Positions 47,592 to 58,516 are shown, counted from the stretch's first letter. The stretch: 64,000 bases of DNA from Trifolium pratense (GCF_020283565.1 NC_060063.1:19472720-19536719), one strand, 5' to 3'. The notes: generated by a model from the letters alone, not told the origin. Numbers and translations are program-made.

Positions 47592-48929
47592 CTATTCATT
47601 CAGCTTAGATATTTCTGCTAGTTGCTCAAGCTTATCTGTTTCCAGATTAGCGATGATTGCCTTCTGCTCCTCAATTGTTTTCAACCCTTCTTCACACTTG
47701 ACACCAATCTCAGAGATCTTTGTTAGATTGACAATTCTTTCAGTTTGCAACTTTGAGATTGTCTCCTTTTGTTTTTCTGAGATTTTGGAGACTTCTTCAC
47801 TCCTTAGACACAGCTCCTTGTATGACTCAGCAAGTTCATCAAAGGTTAGCTCCTCATTACATGATTCAGTGTCAGATGTACATACACCTGTCAGTGCATG
47901 GATAGATTTTGCAGTGTCAGCTTCTCCTTCAGAGTCCTCATCTGACCATGAAACAGTTAACCCCTTTTTCTGTTTCTTCAAGAAGGTTGCACATTCAGTT
48001 CTAATGTGTCCATACCCTTCACATTCATGACATTGGACACTTTTATTAAGAGTTGTCTTCTCATCTGACATAGGTTTTCTGAAATTTCTGTTGGTGTTGC
48101 GACTAGTGTCAGGTACACTTGTCCTTGGACGTTTGTCCATTCCTTTTAGCACCTTATTAAATTGTTTTCCTAGAAGAACCATTTCATCAGAGATGCTATT
48201 CTCAGACTCCGCGTCACTCTGTTGATCTTCTTCCTCAGCATTCGAGATAAAGGCAATGCTCTTGGTTTTCTTATCCATCCTTTCATTTGTAGCCACCTCG
48301 TAAGTTTGTAATGAACCAACCAGTTGATCAAACTTTATTTCTGTGATATCTTTGGCTTTTTCTATAGCGGTGACCTTCATATCAAACTTCTTAGGAAGGG
48401 ACCTAAGCATCTTCCTTACCAATTTCTCTTTAGGAACCTTTTCTCCCAAGGCATCAAACTGATTATCATAGTCAAGTAAGGTCATGTGAAACTCCTGAAT
48501 GGTTTCATCATCATTCATTCTAAGATTTTCAAACTTAGTGGTTAAAATTTGCAGCCTTGACATTTTCACCTTAGAGGTACCTTCATGAACAGTTTGGAGA
48601 ATGTTCCAAGCTTCCTTAGCAGAGGCACATTTTTTTATGAGTCTGAATATGTGCTTGTCAACACCATTATACAATGCGTATAGTGCTTTTGAGTTTGCAA
48701 GAGCAAGCTCATCCTCCTCTCTGGACCATTCCTCCTCAGGTGTTAACTCAAGGGTTAGTTTGCCCTCTTTGTCCATTTTCACAGGGTGGTCCCAACCTCT
48801 TAGAACTGCTTTCCATATCTTGCTATCTATTTGTTTTAGGAAGGCCATCATGCGAGACTTCCAATAATCATAGTTTGAAGCACCAACCAGAAGAGGTGGT
48901 CTGTTGAGAGGTCCTCCTTCTTTGTCCAT
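47592..48929 (-). pseudogene. Sirevirus Gag, broken by nonsense and frameshift
   Basis: The ATG at 48929 (MDKEGGPLNRPP) is the likely start; an upstream in-frame GTG is not. It has a copia Gag core (NYDYWKSRM at about 19, then NGVDKHIFRLIKKC...EAWNILQTVHEG), a CCHC knuckle CHECEGYGHIRTEC at about 300-313, and then a long Glu/Lys/Leu-rich coiled coil (about 360-445) typical of the extended Sirevirus Gag. The stop at 47592 (probably from CAG) falls within the coiled coil; the same frame continues about 40 codons past it before a second stop. The protein cannot be joined to Pol without correction. Confidence 0.88.
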
Positions 48930-48976
48930 ATCTGCCAGAAAAATCTCCCTGGAGCTCACCCTAAAATTCAGAACAG

Positions 48977-48996
48977 GGTGCCTGCTCTAATTATAT
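48977..48996 (-). other. Degenerate primer binding site of the Sirevirus
   Basis: The minus strand after the LTR reads ATATAATTAGAGCAGGCACC. TAGAGC matches the core of the TGGTATCTAGAGCTCTGG site of the Sirevirus at 53744, but the TGGTAT part is not recognisable. Confidence 0.45.
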
Positions 48997-51385
48997 TGAA
49001 ATTCCTGGCACACAGTAGACAGGTGTTGATCAAAGTGTGTCAACACTTGTCCGTCACGTAGTAGACAGATGTTGACCAAGGTGCGTCAACACTTGTCTAT
49101 ACACAGAACACAGAACACAAAATAATAAAGACAATAACGTAAATAACACACAAGAGTTGTTAACCCAGTTCAGCCAACCTGCCTACTCTGGGGGATACCA
49201 ATCCAGGAATGAAGTCCACTATCACCAGTATTACTTCGAAGCTAAACTCACCCGTTTACAACTCCTCGCTTAATCACTACCCAATGACACTTCTACCTAG
49301 GAACTCCTAGATATGAGACCCCGTCTCAATTCCCACCTTAACAATGAAGGAAAATTAGTGATTAAAAAGGGCAGCGGAATTTAAAATTTTCCTTTGTTGA
49401 TCCTTACGAATGAGCATGATTCGTGTTAAGAACTTTTACCTCTTGTGAAGGATGAGATTTGATTCACAATCAAAATTGATCACGAGCGTTGAAGATGAAC
49501 GGCAACGCCTCTAGCTAGTCCACACGAACAACAACCTTCAAGAAGAGTGCTAGCTCCAAGGATGAAGGTTTTTAGTGAGAGGTGGGAGGAATTAGGATTT
49601 AGGGTTTAGCAAGAGAATTTGCTTCAAGTGATTTTCTCACCATCACAAGGGTTCTATTTATAGAATTCCTTGTCTTGTGCACCAAGACAAAAACACTTGT
49701 CATTGGGCCCAAATTACACTAAAGCCCTTTTCATTAAATAACCAAAGGGGCACTTGCCCCATGTGTCATGTACAAATGGACGCTCCCTCACCATACCATA
49801 TGGTGTACCGCTTATTTAATTACCGTGATACCCTTATCACATCTCCATATTCCTCTGAGGTACACCGTACCTTACGGTGTTCCTTATCTCACACTAGGCT
49901 GTCCTTATGTGTGTGACCCTTGTAGGTTTCCGTAACGTTGGCAGTTATACATTTAATTATAACAAACAGTGAGCGGTATCTAGCAACACATCACTGCTAC
50001 CCAAGTCACGGAATTGTCTTGTGATCTGACAAACCTTATCCGTGATAATGCTTATGTGCATAATTACCCTTTTGCCCCTATGTCTATATTGAACACAAGG
50101 CATACACTGTGTCACCCTTGTTCGATTCAATATTGGGCCCTTAGACATTTATCCTGTTATGTAGGACGGGAAAATTCCATCTAGGTCACTCATGTCCCTC
50201 AGCATGCTTTGTGAAGTACCCATTAACTGTCTTTATGGTTATCCTGTTACGGACAATGTTTGATCAGCAACAAAGTACCTGACTCTACATTTAGGGTCCA
50301 TAGTGGTTTCAGGTCGGAGGGTGGTATACACCACTATCACCATGAGAGCAACTTATGACATCTTGCATAACATTATATGTAGTACTCTCATAGCGGGTCA
50401 ATCCAGCATAAATATTACTCCTAATATTTATACCTATGTCAAGACTTGATAACTCCTTATCCTATGATCCATGAGATGTGATCATCAGTCTATCTTCATA
50501 ATAGTCTCTATGTTTTATTATTATCCCAATTCATAATAAAACTCGACTACGGATACTTTAAGAATAGTTAAATGGATTCAACTATTCTAGGGACTTTATC
50601 ATTTTGGACATACAAACATAATAAAGAAATGCCTTTTATTTATTAATAATAGATTGATATAAGCATCAAAAGTATTGGCCTCTAGGGCTTACACCAATAA
50701 ACAACACACTCAGCGTTGTTATTAACTCAACGATTACGAATGGTGGAGACACACTCCTATGAAACTAAGATTCACTCTTGCTTAAAAGCTTGCGAGCAAA
50801 TCACACATAACACTAGAACAGTCTCCGTACTTCAAAGCTCAGGAAAAGTTCACAATTACAACTCAATAAAACACAGGTCCTAAGCTTGCATCAATGAGAT
50901 ACAAGAAAGGCTCACAATTAACACTCTAAAACCCTAAAAACACACAATTAGGGCTTGAAACCATATGCTTGTCTTCGTATTTATAGTAGTAGAACGACTT
51001 GGGCTTCAAGACAAAATTAGGGCTTCTAGAATTGCGGCAGCAGCTGATATAATTTCGAAAATAATAATTGTATTTTTGAATCACAAAAATATATTTTCTA
51101 AAAATATAATTCCTTTAGAAAATATAACTAGGGTTTGGCTGCCTCCTGAAACACATTAAACACGTGCGCCTTCCTCTGTAAGAAACCTTGAAACAATTCT
51201 TCAATCAAATCTTCAAAAGATTGAGTAGAAAATAAAAACCGTTAGCTGGCGTGCACTGTCAGACGGACAGGTGTTGTTCCAATGTGTACCCACATTTGTC
51301 GCAACACTTGGTGTAGACACATATGTCTCAACACCTGGCTAAAGGATGTTTTTGCAAAATGTAGCCAACATACAAAAACCCAACA
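48997..51385 (-). repeat. Sirevirus 5' LTR, split by a solo LTR
   Basis: Segments 48997-49344 and 50705-51385 together make about 1029 bp, closely matching 36895-37941. The 1360 bp in between is the Angela solo LTR plus one TSD copy. Confidence 0.9.
49345..50699 (-). mobile_element. Angela-type solo LTR
   Basis: 1355 bp, same family as 53864-55163 (minus-strand start resembles TGTTGGTGTAAGCCCTAGAG). The TSD AACAA (49340-49344 and 50700-50704) proves insertion followed by LTR-LTR recombination. The terminal CA is changed to TA on the plus strand (50698-50699). ORFs inside have no recognisable product. Confidence 0.88.
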
Positions 51386-52023
51386 ATGAGCAAAGGTTTC
51401 GAAGGGAAATTATCGAAGGGGATATGCTGCGACTTGTCGAAAGCAATGCTACTATTTATTTCAACATCAAAGCTCTTTTCGACAAGCTCCAAAACCCTAG
51501 AACCAACGAGGCAACCTTCCTTTTAGTCACTCAAGCAGAAACCTTCTTGGAGTAATACGCTAGGAACTCCAAGCTGCTCACTAGGAATAGTCAACTCTTG
51601 CACTCTCAGCTTTCTGCGCAACAACATCACTTCGACCTAGCAGCTCACTGCAGTGCAGAAACCACTAGGATTAAGGTTGCATCTTCTAATGCCTTCAATC
51701 AAGTTGTTGCTTGCGCAGATAATATCAAAAAATGGAGATCTGAAATCCAAGAGTTGGAAGAAAAGATACACAAAGAGGAAGCCAAAAAGGAGCATTATGT
51801 TGCACTGGCTGTCGAAGTGCCTAGAGCTAAAATTGAAGAGCTAGCACATGAAGGCATCCAACATTATAGTGATCGCTTAGCTGTTCAGAAGGAAGTGGAG
51901 CTCCTGGCTAGCGAAAAGGAAGTGTTACAGCGCAAGTTGGTTCACATTCAAGAGCAATACCAACGTTTTAGGACAACCAACAAAGCACAAGATTCACCCT
52001 TCTCCTCATGGCACTATAAGTGA

Positions 52024-52645
52024 TTTTTTGTACTTTAAGTTTTTTCCTTGTTTTTGTTTCCTTTTGTTTGATTCGAACAATTTGTACCTTTGGCACTTTA
52101 ATATTTTTATTCGAACCATTTGCGCTTTCAAGTTTGAATTGCATTTTCTATTTTGGTCAATTTTCAAAGTCATTTCCACGTTTGAATTGCATTTGCGTTA
52201 TCTTATTTACATGGCCCACAGATGTTTGTTTTTCTGTTTTGGTCAATTTTCAAAGTCATTTGTTAACTTTTCCAAACAAAATGAAACAAAACAGATTTCA
52301 ACGCAGTCAATACTAACTGACTGCAACTACCCACACATTTATTATGCATCATTTTCCAACACAAAATGCTTTGGTTAGTTGTAACCATTTACGCATTTAA
52401 TACGCATTATATCAAACTTTGTAACTCCAACTATAAATACCACATCCATGGCCTTTTTAACTCACTTCTCTTCGTGATAACAATCAAAGAAACCATATGG
52501 ACTTTTTATTTTTACGCTTATAAACCATATGGACTTTTATATTTAACTTAGAAATTTATGTGTAATTTTTAAATAATTTCTAAGCATTCTAAATTATATA
52601 TTTATTAAAAGTAATAAATCAAAGATAAGGACCATACTTACAAAT
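52024..52645. other. 3' flank of the coiled-coil pseudogene; possible next promoter
   Basis: T-rich UTR-like sequence. 'ttttggtcaattttcaaagtcattt' is repeated near 52153 and 52240. A CTATAAATACC box lies near 52430-52440 with no clear gene after it before the Sirevirus at 52646. The arrangement recalls the spacing between the two first antisense genes at 57872-59236. Confidence 0.4.
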
Positions 52646-53743
52646 TGTTGAAACAAAATTGATTTAAAAATGTTTGCCCCTAAATCTATTAAGGTTTTGA
52701 TGATAACAAAGTATTAATGTAAAATTGGAAGGACTAAAAATTTATTTTAAGTGTGCAGAACTTAGCTTCAGACAAGCTCTGAAGAAAGCTCAGAAGACAA
52801 GTCCTCAGAAGTTCGCAAGAACTCAGAAGATAAGAATCTTCAGAAGTTACTTACATCAGAGGATGAAGACATAAGAACTTACTAAAGTCTGAAGTGAATC
52901 AACTCTGAGGTATATTTTGAATGGTGTGAAGATTCGAATTTGAAGGTCAACTCTCTTACCTATGAAGAAAAGGACCTCTCAACCTTGATCAGAACAGCTA
53001 CTTACATTTTGTCTGTCCACAATGGAGAACGTGGGTTATCAGACTTATTAGCTGAATAAGGAAAGTCTTCTCTGCACATGGTCAAAGTTACTGAAACTCT
53101 TACTCTGTTTTGGAAACGACCAAACTGCATCAAGACAAGTTGCTTGAAGACAAAAGGATATCTTCATCAACGGTCATCTTTGCAATGACTCTTTATCAGT
53201 CCTATATATACTAGAAGAATCAAGTTGCAAAGGAATCAACAATCATTACACGCGCTCGAACAAATTCTGATTTGCGAATACAAGCTCTGAACCTCTGAAC
53301 TAGTGTTTTTAACTCTTATTCCAAATACTTTGTAATCACTGTATTTGTTTATTAAGGTTCTTTTAGGAGCAGTTGTATTCATTCAACAACTTTATTATCT
53401 CTGTTTTTGAGAAGTCTTAAGCTTGTGTACTTAAGTGAGAAGTCTTAAGCTTGTGTGCTTGAGCATAGTTGTGAAGTCTCTTGCTTGTGTGCTTGAGCAT
53501 TTGTAATCTTGTGTGATTATAGTGAAATCCCTTGGAAGTGCAAGGGGACTGGACTACTCTCGTTTTGTGAGAGGAACCAGTATAAATTGCTTGCGTGATT
53601 TCTCTCTCCCTTATCTTGTTATATTGTGTTATCTATCCGCTGCTGTTGTAGTTGAGTTAAGAACTTTCAAAAAGTTTTAACTTGGCTAAAACACAATTCA
53701 ACCCCCCCCCCCCCCCCCCCCTTCTTGTGTTTTCACACCTTCA
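52646..53743 (+). repeat. Sirevirus 5' LTR
   Basis: 1098 bp, TGTTGAAAC to CACACCTTCA. It contains a tandemly repeated 'agtctcttgcttgtgtgcttgag'-like motif near 53410-53500 and a 20-base C run near its end. Confidence 0.87.
53702..53721. repeat. Poly-C tract (20 C)
   Basis: Twenty consecutive C within the LTR; the relative at 31913-32965 has eight at the same place. It may be replication slippage or a sequencing/assembly error. Confidence 0.9.
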
Positions 53744-53763
53744 ATTGGTATCTAGAGCTCTGG
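53744..53763 (+). other. Sirevirus primer binding site
   Basis: ATTGGTATCTAGAGCTCTGG directly follows the LTR, as in SIRE1-type elements (iMet-derived). Confidence 0.8.
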
Positions 53764-53813
53764 TCTGTTACTTTCACTTAACAGTGAGATAGTAAAGATC
53801 TTGTGAAAACATT

Positions 53814-53863
53814 ATGTCTGTAGGAGGAGACGAAAGTACTAGAACAAGTAATTCTGGTGATTC
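53814..53863 (+). pseudogene. Start of Sirevirus gag, truncated
   Basis: The ATG at 53814 opens MSVGGDESTRTSNSGDS. The frame is cut after about 16 codons by the Angela LTR at 53864. GATTC (53859-53863) would be the left target-site copy; no right copy was found. Confidence 0.65.
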
Positions 53864-55163
53864 TGAAGGAAAATCGCATTTAAAACAGAGTGTAAAACGT
53901 AGCGGAAATTAAAATTTTCCTTCGATGGATCCTTGCGAATGGACATGATCAGGGTTTCGATTATTACCTTTGAAGAACAATTCCTCGATCCTGAATTGAT
54001 CACAAGAACCGCACGATCGCAGCACCTCTAGCCGGTCCACACGAACAGTTTCCGTTCACCTCTTAGTGCTAGCTGCAAGACGACGGTAGAGGGAGATTTA
54101 GTGCGGTTAGGGTTTTAGAGAATTTTAGGGTTTCTTTAAAATTCGTATTATGTGTGTAACCACCAACTGAATTGCATAAGGCTCTATTTATAGAGCTTCT
54201 TATGTTGTCTTCAGGCCAAAGCGGTTATTGGACTTCACAAGCCCAATAACCTACTGTTACTAATCGCACCCCACTAATAAGTCATACTTATTTCTCCCGT
54301 CATTAACTGTCCTTATGTGTGTGACCCTGTAGGTTCCTATGACGTTGGCAATAATATTAATCTCAATATTATAAACAGTGAGCGGTATCTAGCAACACAT
54401 CACTGCTACCCAAGTCATAAGAATGTCACGTGATCTGACAAACCTTTCCGTGATAAATATCTTGTGTATAATTACCCTTTTACCCTTATGTCTATATTGA
54501 ACACAAGGCATAGTACGTCACCCTTGTTAAGTTCAATATTGGGCCCATAGACATATCTCCTGTTATGTAGGAGGGGTAAATTCCATCTAGGTCACTCATG
54601 TCCCTTAGTATGATTCGTGGAATACCCATCAACCAACTTTATAGTCATCCTGTTACGGATAACTTTGAATGGCGACAAAGTACTACACTCCTACATCTAG
54701 GGAACATATTGGTTTCAGGTCGAAGGGTGGAATACACCACTTATCACTATGAGAATATCTTATGACATTTCATAACATATTATGTAGTATTCTCATGGTG
54801 GGTCAATCCGATATAAATATTACTCTTAATATTTATATCTATGTGAAGACTTGATAACTCTTTATCTATGATCCGTGAGATGTGATCATCAGTCTACCAA
54901 CATAATAGTCTCTATGTTTTGATGTTATCCCAATTCACAGCAAAGCTCGACTACGGATGTTTTAAGAATAGTGTTCTTATGTGTAATGGATTCTCACGAT
55001 TAAGTCACACTTAACGTTCCATTCAATGAACTTACTATTCTAGGGACTCTATTATTATTTAACACATAAACATAATAAAGAAAAGCCTTTATTTAATAAG
55101 TAAATTATCCAATACAAGTATCATGCAATTATAAATAATTGGCCTCTAGGGCTTACACCAACA
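53864..55163 (-). repeat. Angela 3' LTR
   Basis: 1300 bp. The minus strand begins TGTTGGTGTAAGCCC after the PPT-like GGGAGAT (55164-55170). The far end is TGAAGGAAAATCG on the plus strand. Related to the solo LTR at 49345-50699. Confidence 0.85.
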
Positions 55164-55177
55164 ATCTCCCACTAGCA

Positions 55178-55880
55178 CTAGAGCCAATCAGGCATACTCC
55201 TAATACCTATGCCCCTAGTGTGGCCCTCATGCTTCGGCTGAGCAAGAGGCTTTGTAAGTGGATCAGCAGCATTGTCAAGTGTTGGTACTCTGCATATCTT
55301 CACATCTCCTCTATCAATTATTTCTCGAATAAGATGATAGCGCCTGAGTATGTGTTTGGACTTTTGGTGAGATCTAGGTTACTTAGCTTGTGCGATTGCA
55401 CCATTGTTGTCACAAAATAATTCAATGGGATCCACAATGCTAGGGAATATGCCAAGTTCAGTAATGAACTTCTTTATCCAAACAGCTTCCTTTGCTGCAT
55501 TTGATGCAGCGATGTACTCAGCTTCGGTTGTAGAATCAGCAACTGTATCTTGCTTTGAACTCTTCCAGCTCACAGCGCCACCATTTATGCAAAACACATA
55601 GCCTGATTGCGACCTAAAGTCATCCCTATCTGTTTGGAAGCTAGCATCAGTGTAACCAATTACATTTAGCTCTTCTTGGCCTCCATATATTAGGAATGAG
55701 TCTTTAGTCCTCCTTAAGTATTTAAGGATGTTCTTGACAGCCACCTAATGAGCCTCACCAGGATCAGACTGATAACGGCTTGTTGCGCTTAAGGCATATG
55801 AAACATCTGGTCGAGTACATATCATGGCATACATGATAGATCCTATAGCCGATGCATAATGGTAGGGGTTCTTAAGCATT
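55178..55880 (-). pseudogene. Angela Pol C-terminus (late RT and RNase H)
   Basis: The minus frame starts at LKNPYHYASAIGSIMYAMIC and runs through RNase H (YTDASFQTD, STTEAEYIAAS, FCDNNGAIAQAK) to LREIIDRG-like text and the terminal TAG at 55178-55180. Two internal stops are visible: TAG at 55745-55747 replacing Trp in EAHWVAVKN, and TAA at 55376-55378 replacing Glu after IAQAK. The RNase H acidic residues are present. The upstream pol, integrase, protease and gag are lost. Confidence 0.88.
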
Positions 55881-55881
55881 A

Positions 55882-55995
55882 GTGCTGAGGAAGATGGAAA
55901 ACTGATATACATCTTTAATGTTTATCCTCCTTTCTCTCTTCAAGGCAATAAGAGATTGTGGCAAGAACTGATGAATTTGAAACATAATTGTTAGG
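55882..55995 (+). pseudogene. Probable LINE endonuclease scrap
   Basis: The plus-strand frame reads IYIFNVYPPFSLQGNKRLWQ followed by ELMNLK and a stop, like the NVYxPCS..KRxLW..L segment of L1-type endonucleases. Only about 35 codons; no catalytic motif is preserved after it. Confidence 0.5.
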
Positions 55996-57123
55996 ATGGT
56001 GATTCTTGTGATAATTATGACAACAAAAACCGCTTGAAAATGTGTTTGGGTGGTTTGGAGAGGAGCAAAGCAATGGTATATGGATGACAACTTTTACACT
56101 CCCTTAGGTTCCAAGAAATGAGCTCATAAGTGAAATGTTCACTTCATTAACTTCGAAAAGAGAATACAAGTTACTTCAGAACATGGTTCAAAAAAACTAT
56201 ATTTTCCCTCGCAATATATTTTCCCGGGCAAAGGAACCAAGGAAGAGGTTTATGATAATGACTTGCTTGTCATGTATCATCTTAAAATTTCTCGTGTTGG
56301 GTCTTGAAATACAATCACACACCATTGGAAATGTTTTTGTCTAGTTTATGTTTTTATACAAACTGTATTAGTTAATCTCATAAATTGCTAGGAGTTTAAC
56401 ATTGTAACCCTGAGTAATAGAGATATAATCCCAACAGTAAAATGATCATGAAAATCAATGTAATTAATATTAATTTCCTCTTCTTCAATTTTTTTTTTAA
56501 AAAAAAACATATAAAGTTAGAATGATTTCATCTAAAAATGAAATTTATTCCTTTAACCATTTTTCATTGTAACATGGTGAAAAATTTAAATTCTGATAAC
56601 AAATTTCAAATTCGAGCACCATCACTTATTTTAAAATTCATCGTGATTAAATTCCAAATAAATAAATAATAATTTTCAAAAGAGATTATTCTTTTTATGA
56701 GATGAATTAATTTGTTGGGATTTTATTATAACCCGAACCTCAAAATTACTTTTAAATAATTTTTTTAAATAAATTTGTGCAACACTAGAGTTTCACGTTA
56801 AATATCAAGTGGCTAAGAGACATCAAGTGACTTCTATTAAAACTAATCATTTGCCACGTTGCCCATATTTATGTATAATAAGAAAAGGAAAAAATAATAC
56901 TACAATAGAGAGGGTTAAACCATACCCTGGAAAATTTTAAAAAAAAAAACAACCAAAAAAAAAGCAAAAGAAAAGAAAATATAAAACTGGAGGAAACTTC
57001 CAACCGTCAAAATACGAAACCTATGTGTCACTTTTGTCTTTGAATAAACCATAAATGAATAAAAATATTTGATGTTTTTTTAATCATGATGATAGACAAA
57101 TTTATTATCGGTCAACATTTTAA
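55996..57123. other. AT-rich DNA, no identified feature
   Basis: An ORF at 56135-56344 (69 codons) has no recognised product. The rest is A/T-rich with homopolymers (56490-56510, 56935-56965). It separates the Angela remnant from the Tat-lineage LTR. Confidence 0.5.
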
Positions 57124-57610
57124 TGTTGTTCTGGTAAAAACTCAAAGGGGTTTATATTATTGGTTAAATGATGTGGTTACACTTGGTTCAATCCCAACAA
57201 CCCTGGGAGTTTTATATGTCAGAATTCGATCCTTTTACAAATGAAAGTAGAGAGCTATTTATAGAGCATCTAGTCTTCTTCTCCAAGCAAGGGTTCCTGA
57301 AAATCCGGTCCTTAGCATCTTCTTCGGTGGTATAGCGTGAAAATAGGGAAGAAAACCTTGGTCTCCAAGCTATGGCGGTTGTGGGAAGTTGGTTTCTTCC
57401 TTCCCAAGTCAGTTGCTAACACAGGGAAGGAAAAGATATTTATAATACTACGGGATTCAACTTCTGGGCGTTGCCTCGCTATCGTTAATCACGCCCTGGG
57501 CTTCGTGTCGCCTAATTGGGTGTTTAGGATTTACTTGATTCGGGCCTAGTCTCCTTCTGATATTCATTGGGCTTGCTGGTTATATCCTTAAGCCCATTGC
57601 CCAGTCCACA
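57124..57610 (-). repeat. 3' LTR of the Tat-lineage element
   Basis: About 487 bp; the minus strand begins TGTGGACTGGGC right after the PPT GGGGGGC (57611-57617) and ends AGAACAACA. The left end could also be 3 bp further right. A TATA box lies inside. The partner LTR is outside the window, so the ends rest on TG...CA and the PPT only. Confidence 0.65.
57255..57264 (-). promoter_or_regulatory. TATA box in the Tat-lineage LTR
   Basis: CTATAAATAG on the minus strand within the LTR, in the direction of the element's own transcription. Confidence 0.55.
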
Positions 57611-57795
57611 GCCCCCCAAGTACGAAGTCCAAAGGAGTGAAGTGCTTAAATGTGATTCGAATTTTCCCTCTCAATATTATGGCGCGAAATAATTTTTATC
57701 ACGTCCTCTCCCACTTTCTGGCGCACGTTCCTCTGTTCGTGTGTAATATTCATCAACCGTCTCCCCACTTACTGCTGCCACGATGAGATTTTATC

Positions 57796-57803
57796 TATAA
57801 ATG
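57796..57803 (+). promoter_or_regulatory. TATA box of antisense gene 1
   Basis: TATAAATG, 76 bp before the ATG at 57872. Confidence 0.55.
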
Positions 57804-57871
57804 AAGCATCCGGTGCCCTGATCAATTCATCCTTTCTTGCCTGCTGAATTTTGAGATTTCTTTTCAAAGTT

Positions 57872-58516
57872 ATGTCTCCTAAAAATCCTCCTTTTGAATG
57901 CGGTCAATCTCCTGCTTCTCCAGTTATCAAGCGACTCCGTCGTATGCTGACCATAAGTACCGAAGATCTGATGGAGGATTTTGGGGAATTTTCGGAATTC
58001 GTCAAGGAGCTTAACGACTACTGCTGGAGATTGACCAAGGAGGAGAAGCGCTTTCTCGATAGTGTCTTGCGCCTGGAAAAGGAGTTAAAAGATAGTGCCT
58101 CCTTTGTGATTGCTGTGGAGAATGTCAAGGAATGCCATTTCGAAGTTACTGAAGCTGTTGATAGCCAGATAGAGATCACGAAAGAGACCATGGGTGTGCA
58201 GGAGGAAATCTTAGGAATATGCTTTAACGAGGAGCGGAGAGTGGACGATCGTTTGGCGCTGCTGAACAAGGAGATGAAGCCGCTTGTGAAGAGGAAGAGG
58301 GCTCTTCAAGGCGAGATTAGGGATGATGTTGCTAAGTTGATTTCCAGGCGCCATTCTTTGGTGGACCTTTTGGACAAGCAGAGCGAGCTGAGAGAGGATC
58401 TGAAGCCTATTGAAGAAAACATGGTGAAGGCGAAGAGGGTGAAACGGGCATTGGAGGAAATGCATCGTATCGCCGTTGCTGATGCTGGTGAATTGGGGAG
58501 TTCTACCATGCCATGA
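57872..58516 (+). CDS. Antisense gene 1: 214-aa coiled-coil protein
   Basis: The ATG at 57872 opens MSPKNPPFECGQSPASP; the TTG 21 nt upstream is not a start. After a short Pro/Ser-rich N-terminus the protein is almost entirely helical and charged: EFSEFVKELNDYCWRLTKEE, then several heptad-like stretches to KRVKRALEEMHRIAV. It has no recognised catalytic motif, signal peptide or membrane segment. It is transcribed opposite to the host element's pol, between LTR and minisatellite, with its own TATA box. It stands first of three genes on this strand, about 400 bp before the next. It may be a structural or oligomerising accessory protein; function unknown. Confidence 0.65.
   Translation: MSPKNPPFECGQSPASPVIKRLRRMLTISTEDLMEDFGEFSEFVKELNDYCWRLTKEEKRFLDSVLRLEKELKDSASFVIAVENVKECHFEVTEAVDSQIEITKETMGVQEEILGICFNEERRVDDRLALLNKEMKPLVKRKRALQGEIRDDVAKLISRRHSLVDLLDKQSELREDLKPIEENMVKAKRVKRALEEMHRIAVADAGELGSSTMP

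Larger units (their letters stand above)
36895..51385 (-). mobile_element. Complete but defective Sirevirus (Ty1/copia) with env-like region
   Basis: TSD ATGAG on both sides. 5' LTR 48997-51385 (right, containing a solo LTR) and 3' LTR 36895-37941 (left). Gag, protease and integrase remain; RT and RNase H are deleted. A pol stop in readthrough context precedes an env-like ORF. An Athila-like element sits at 39805-44775 inside the env-like/3' region. Without its guests the element would be about 8.2 kb. Several PPT-like tracts lie near the 3' LTR. Confidence 0.9.
36315..52023 (+). pseudogene. Coiled-coil protein gene split by a 14.5-kb Sirevirus
   Basis: The left part runs 36315-36894 and the right part 51391-52023. 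The insertion duplicated ATGAG (36890-36894 and 51386-51390) inside a Glu/Gln-rich helical stretch, and the frame would be continuous across the target. The N-terminal ~150 residues are Pro/Thr/Gln-rich and disordered-looking. The C-terminal half is long coiled coil (KKWRSEIQELEEKIHKEEAK, later ELLASEKEVLQRKL). Two further lesions exist: a frame change near 36830-36850 that brings a stop at 36849-36851, and TAA at 51553-51555. No enzymatic domain recognised. It may be a host gene or, by its neighbourhood, an accessory gene of another Tat-type element. Confidence 0.6.
52646..53863 (+). mobile_element. Sirevirus 5' end, truncated by an Angela insertion
   Basis: 5' LTR, PBS and the first codons of gag; the rest is missing after 53863. 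Same family and orientation as 29971-32965, but LTR divergence and structure show a separate copy. Confidence 0.82.
53864..55880 (-). mobile_element. Truncated Angela-type copia element
   Basis: The 3' LTR and the last part of pol remain; everything upstream of late RT is missing at about 55880, where LINE-like sequence begins. The lineage is inferred from RNase H residues and the BARE/Angela-like LTR start (GCCCTAGAGGC). Confidence 0.82.
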
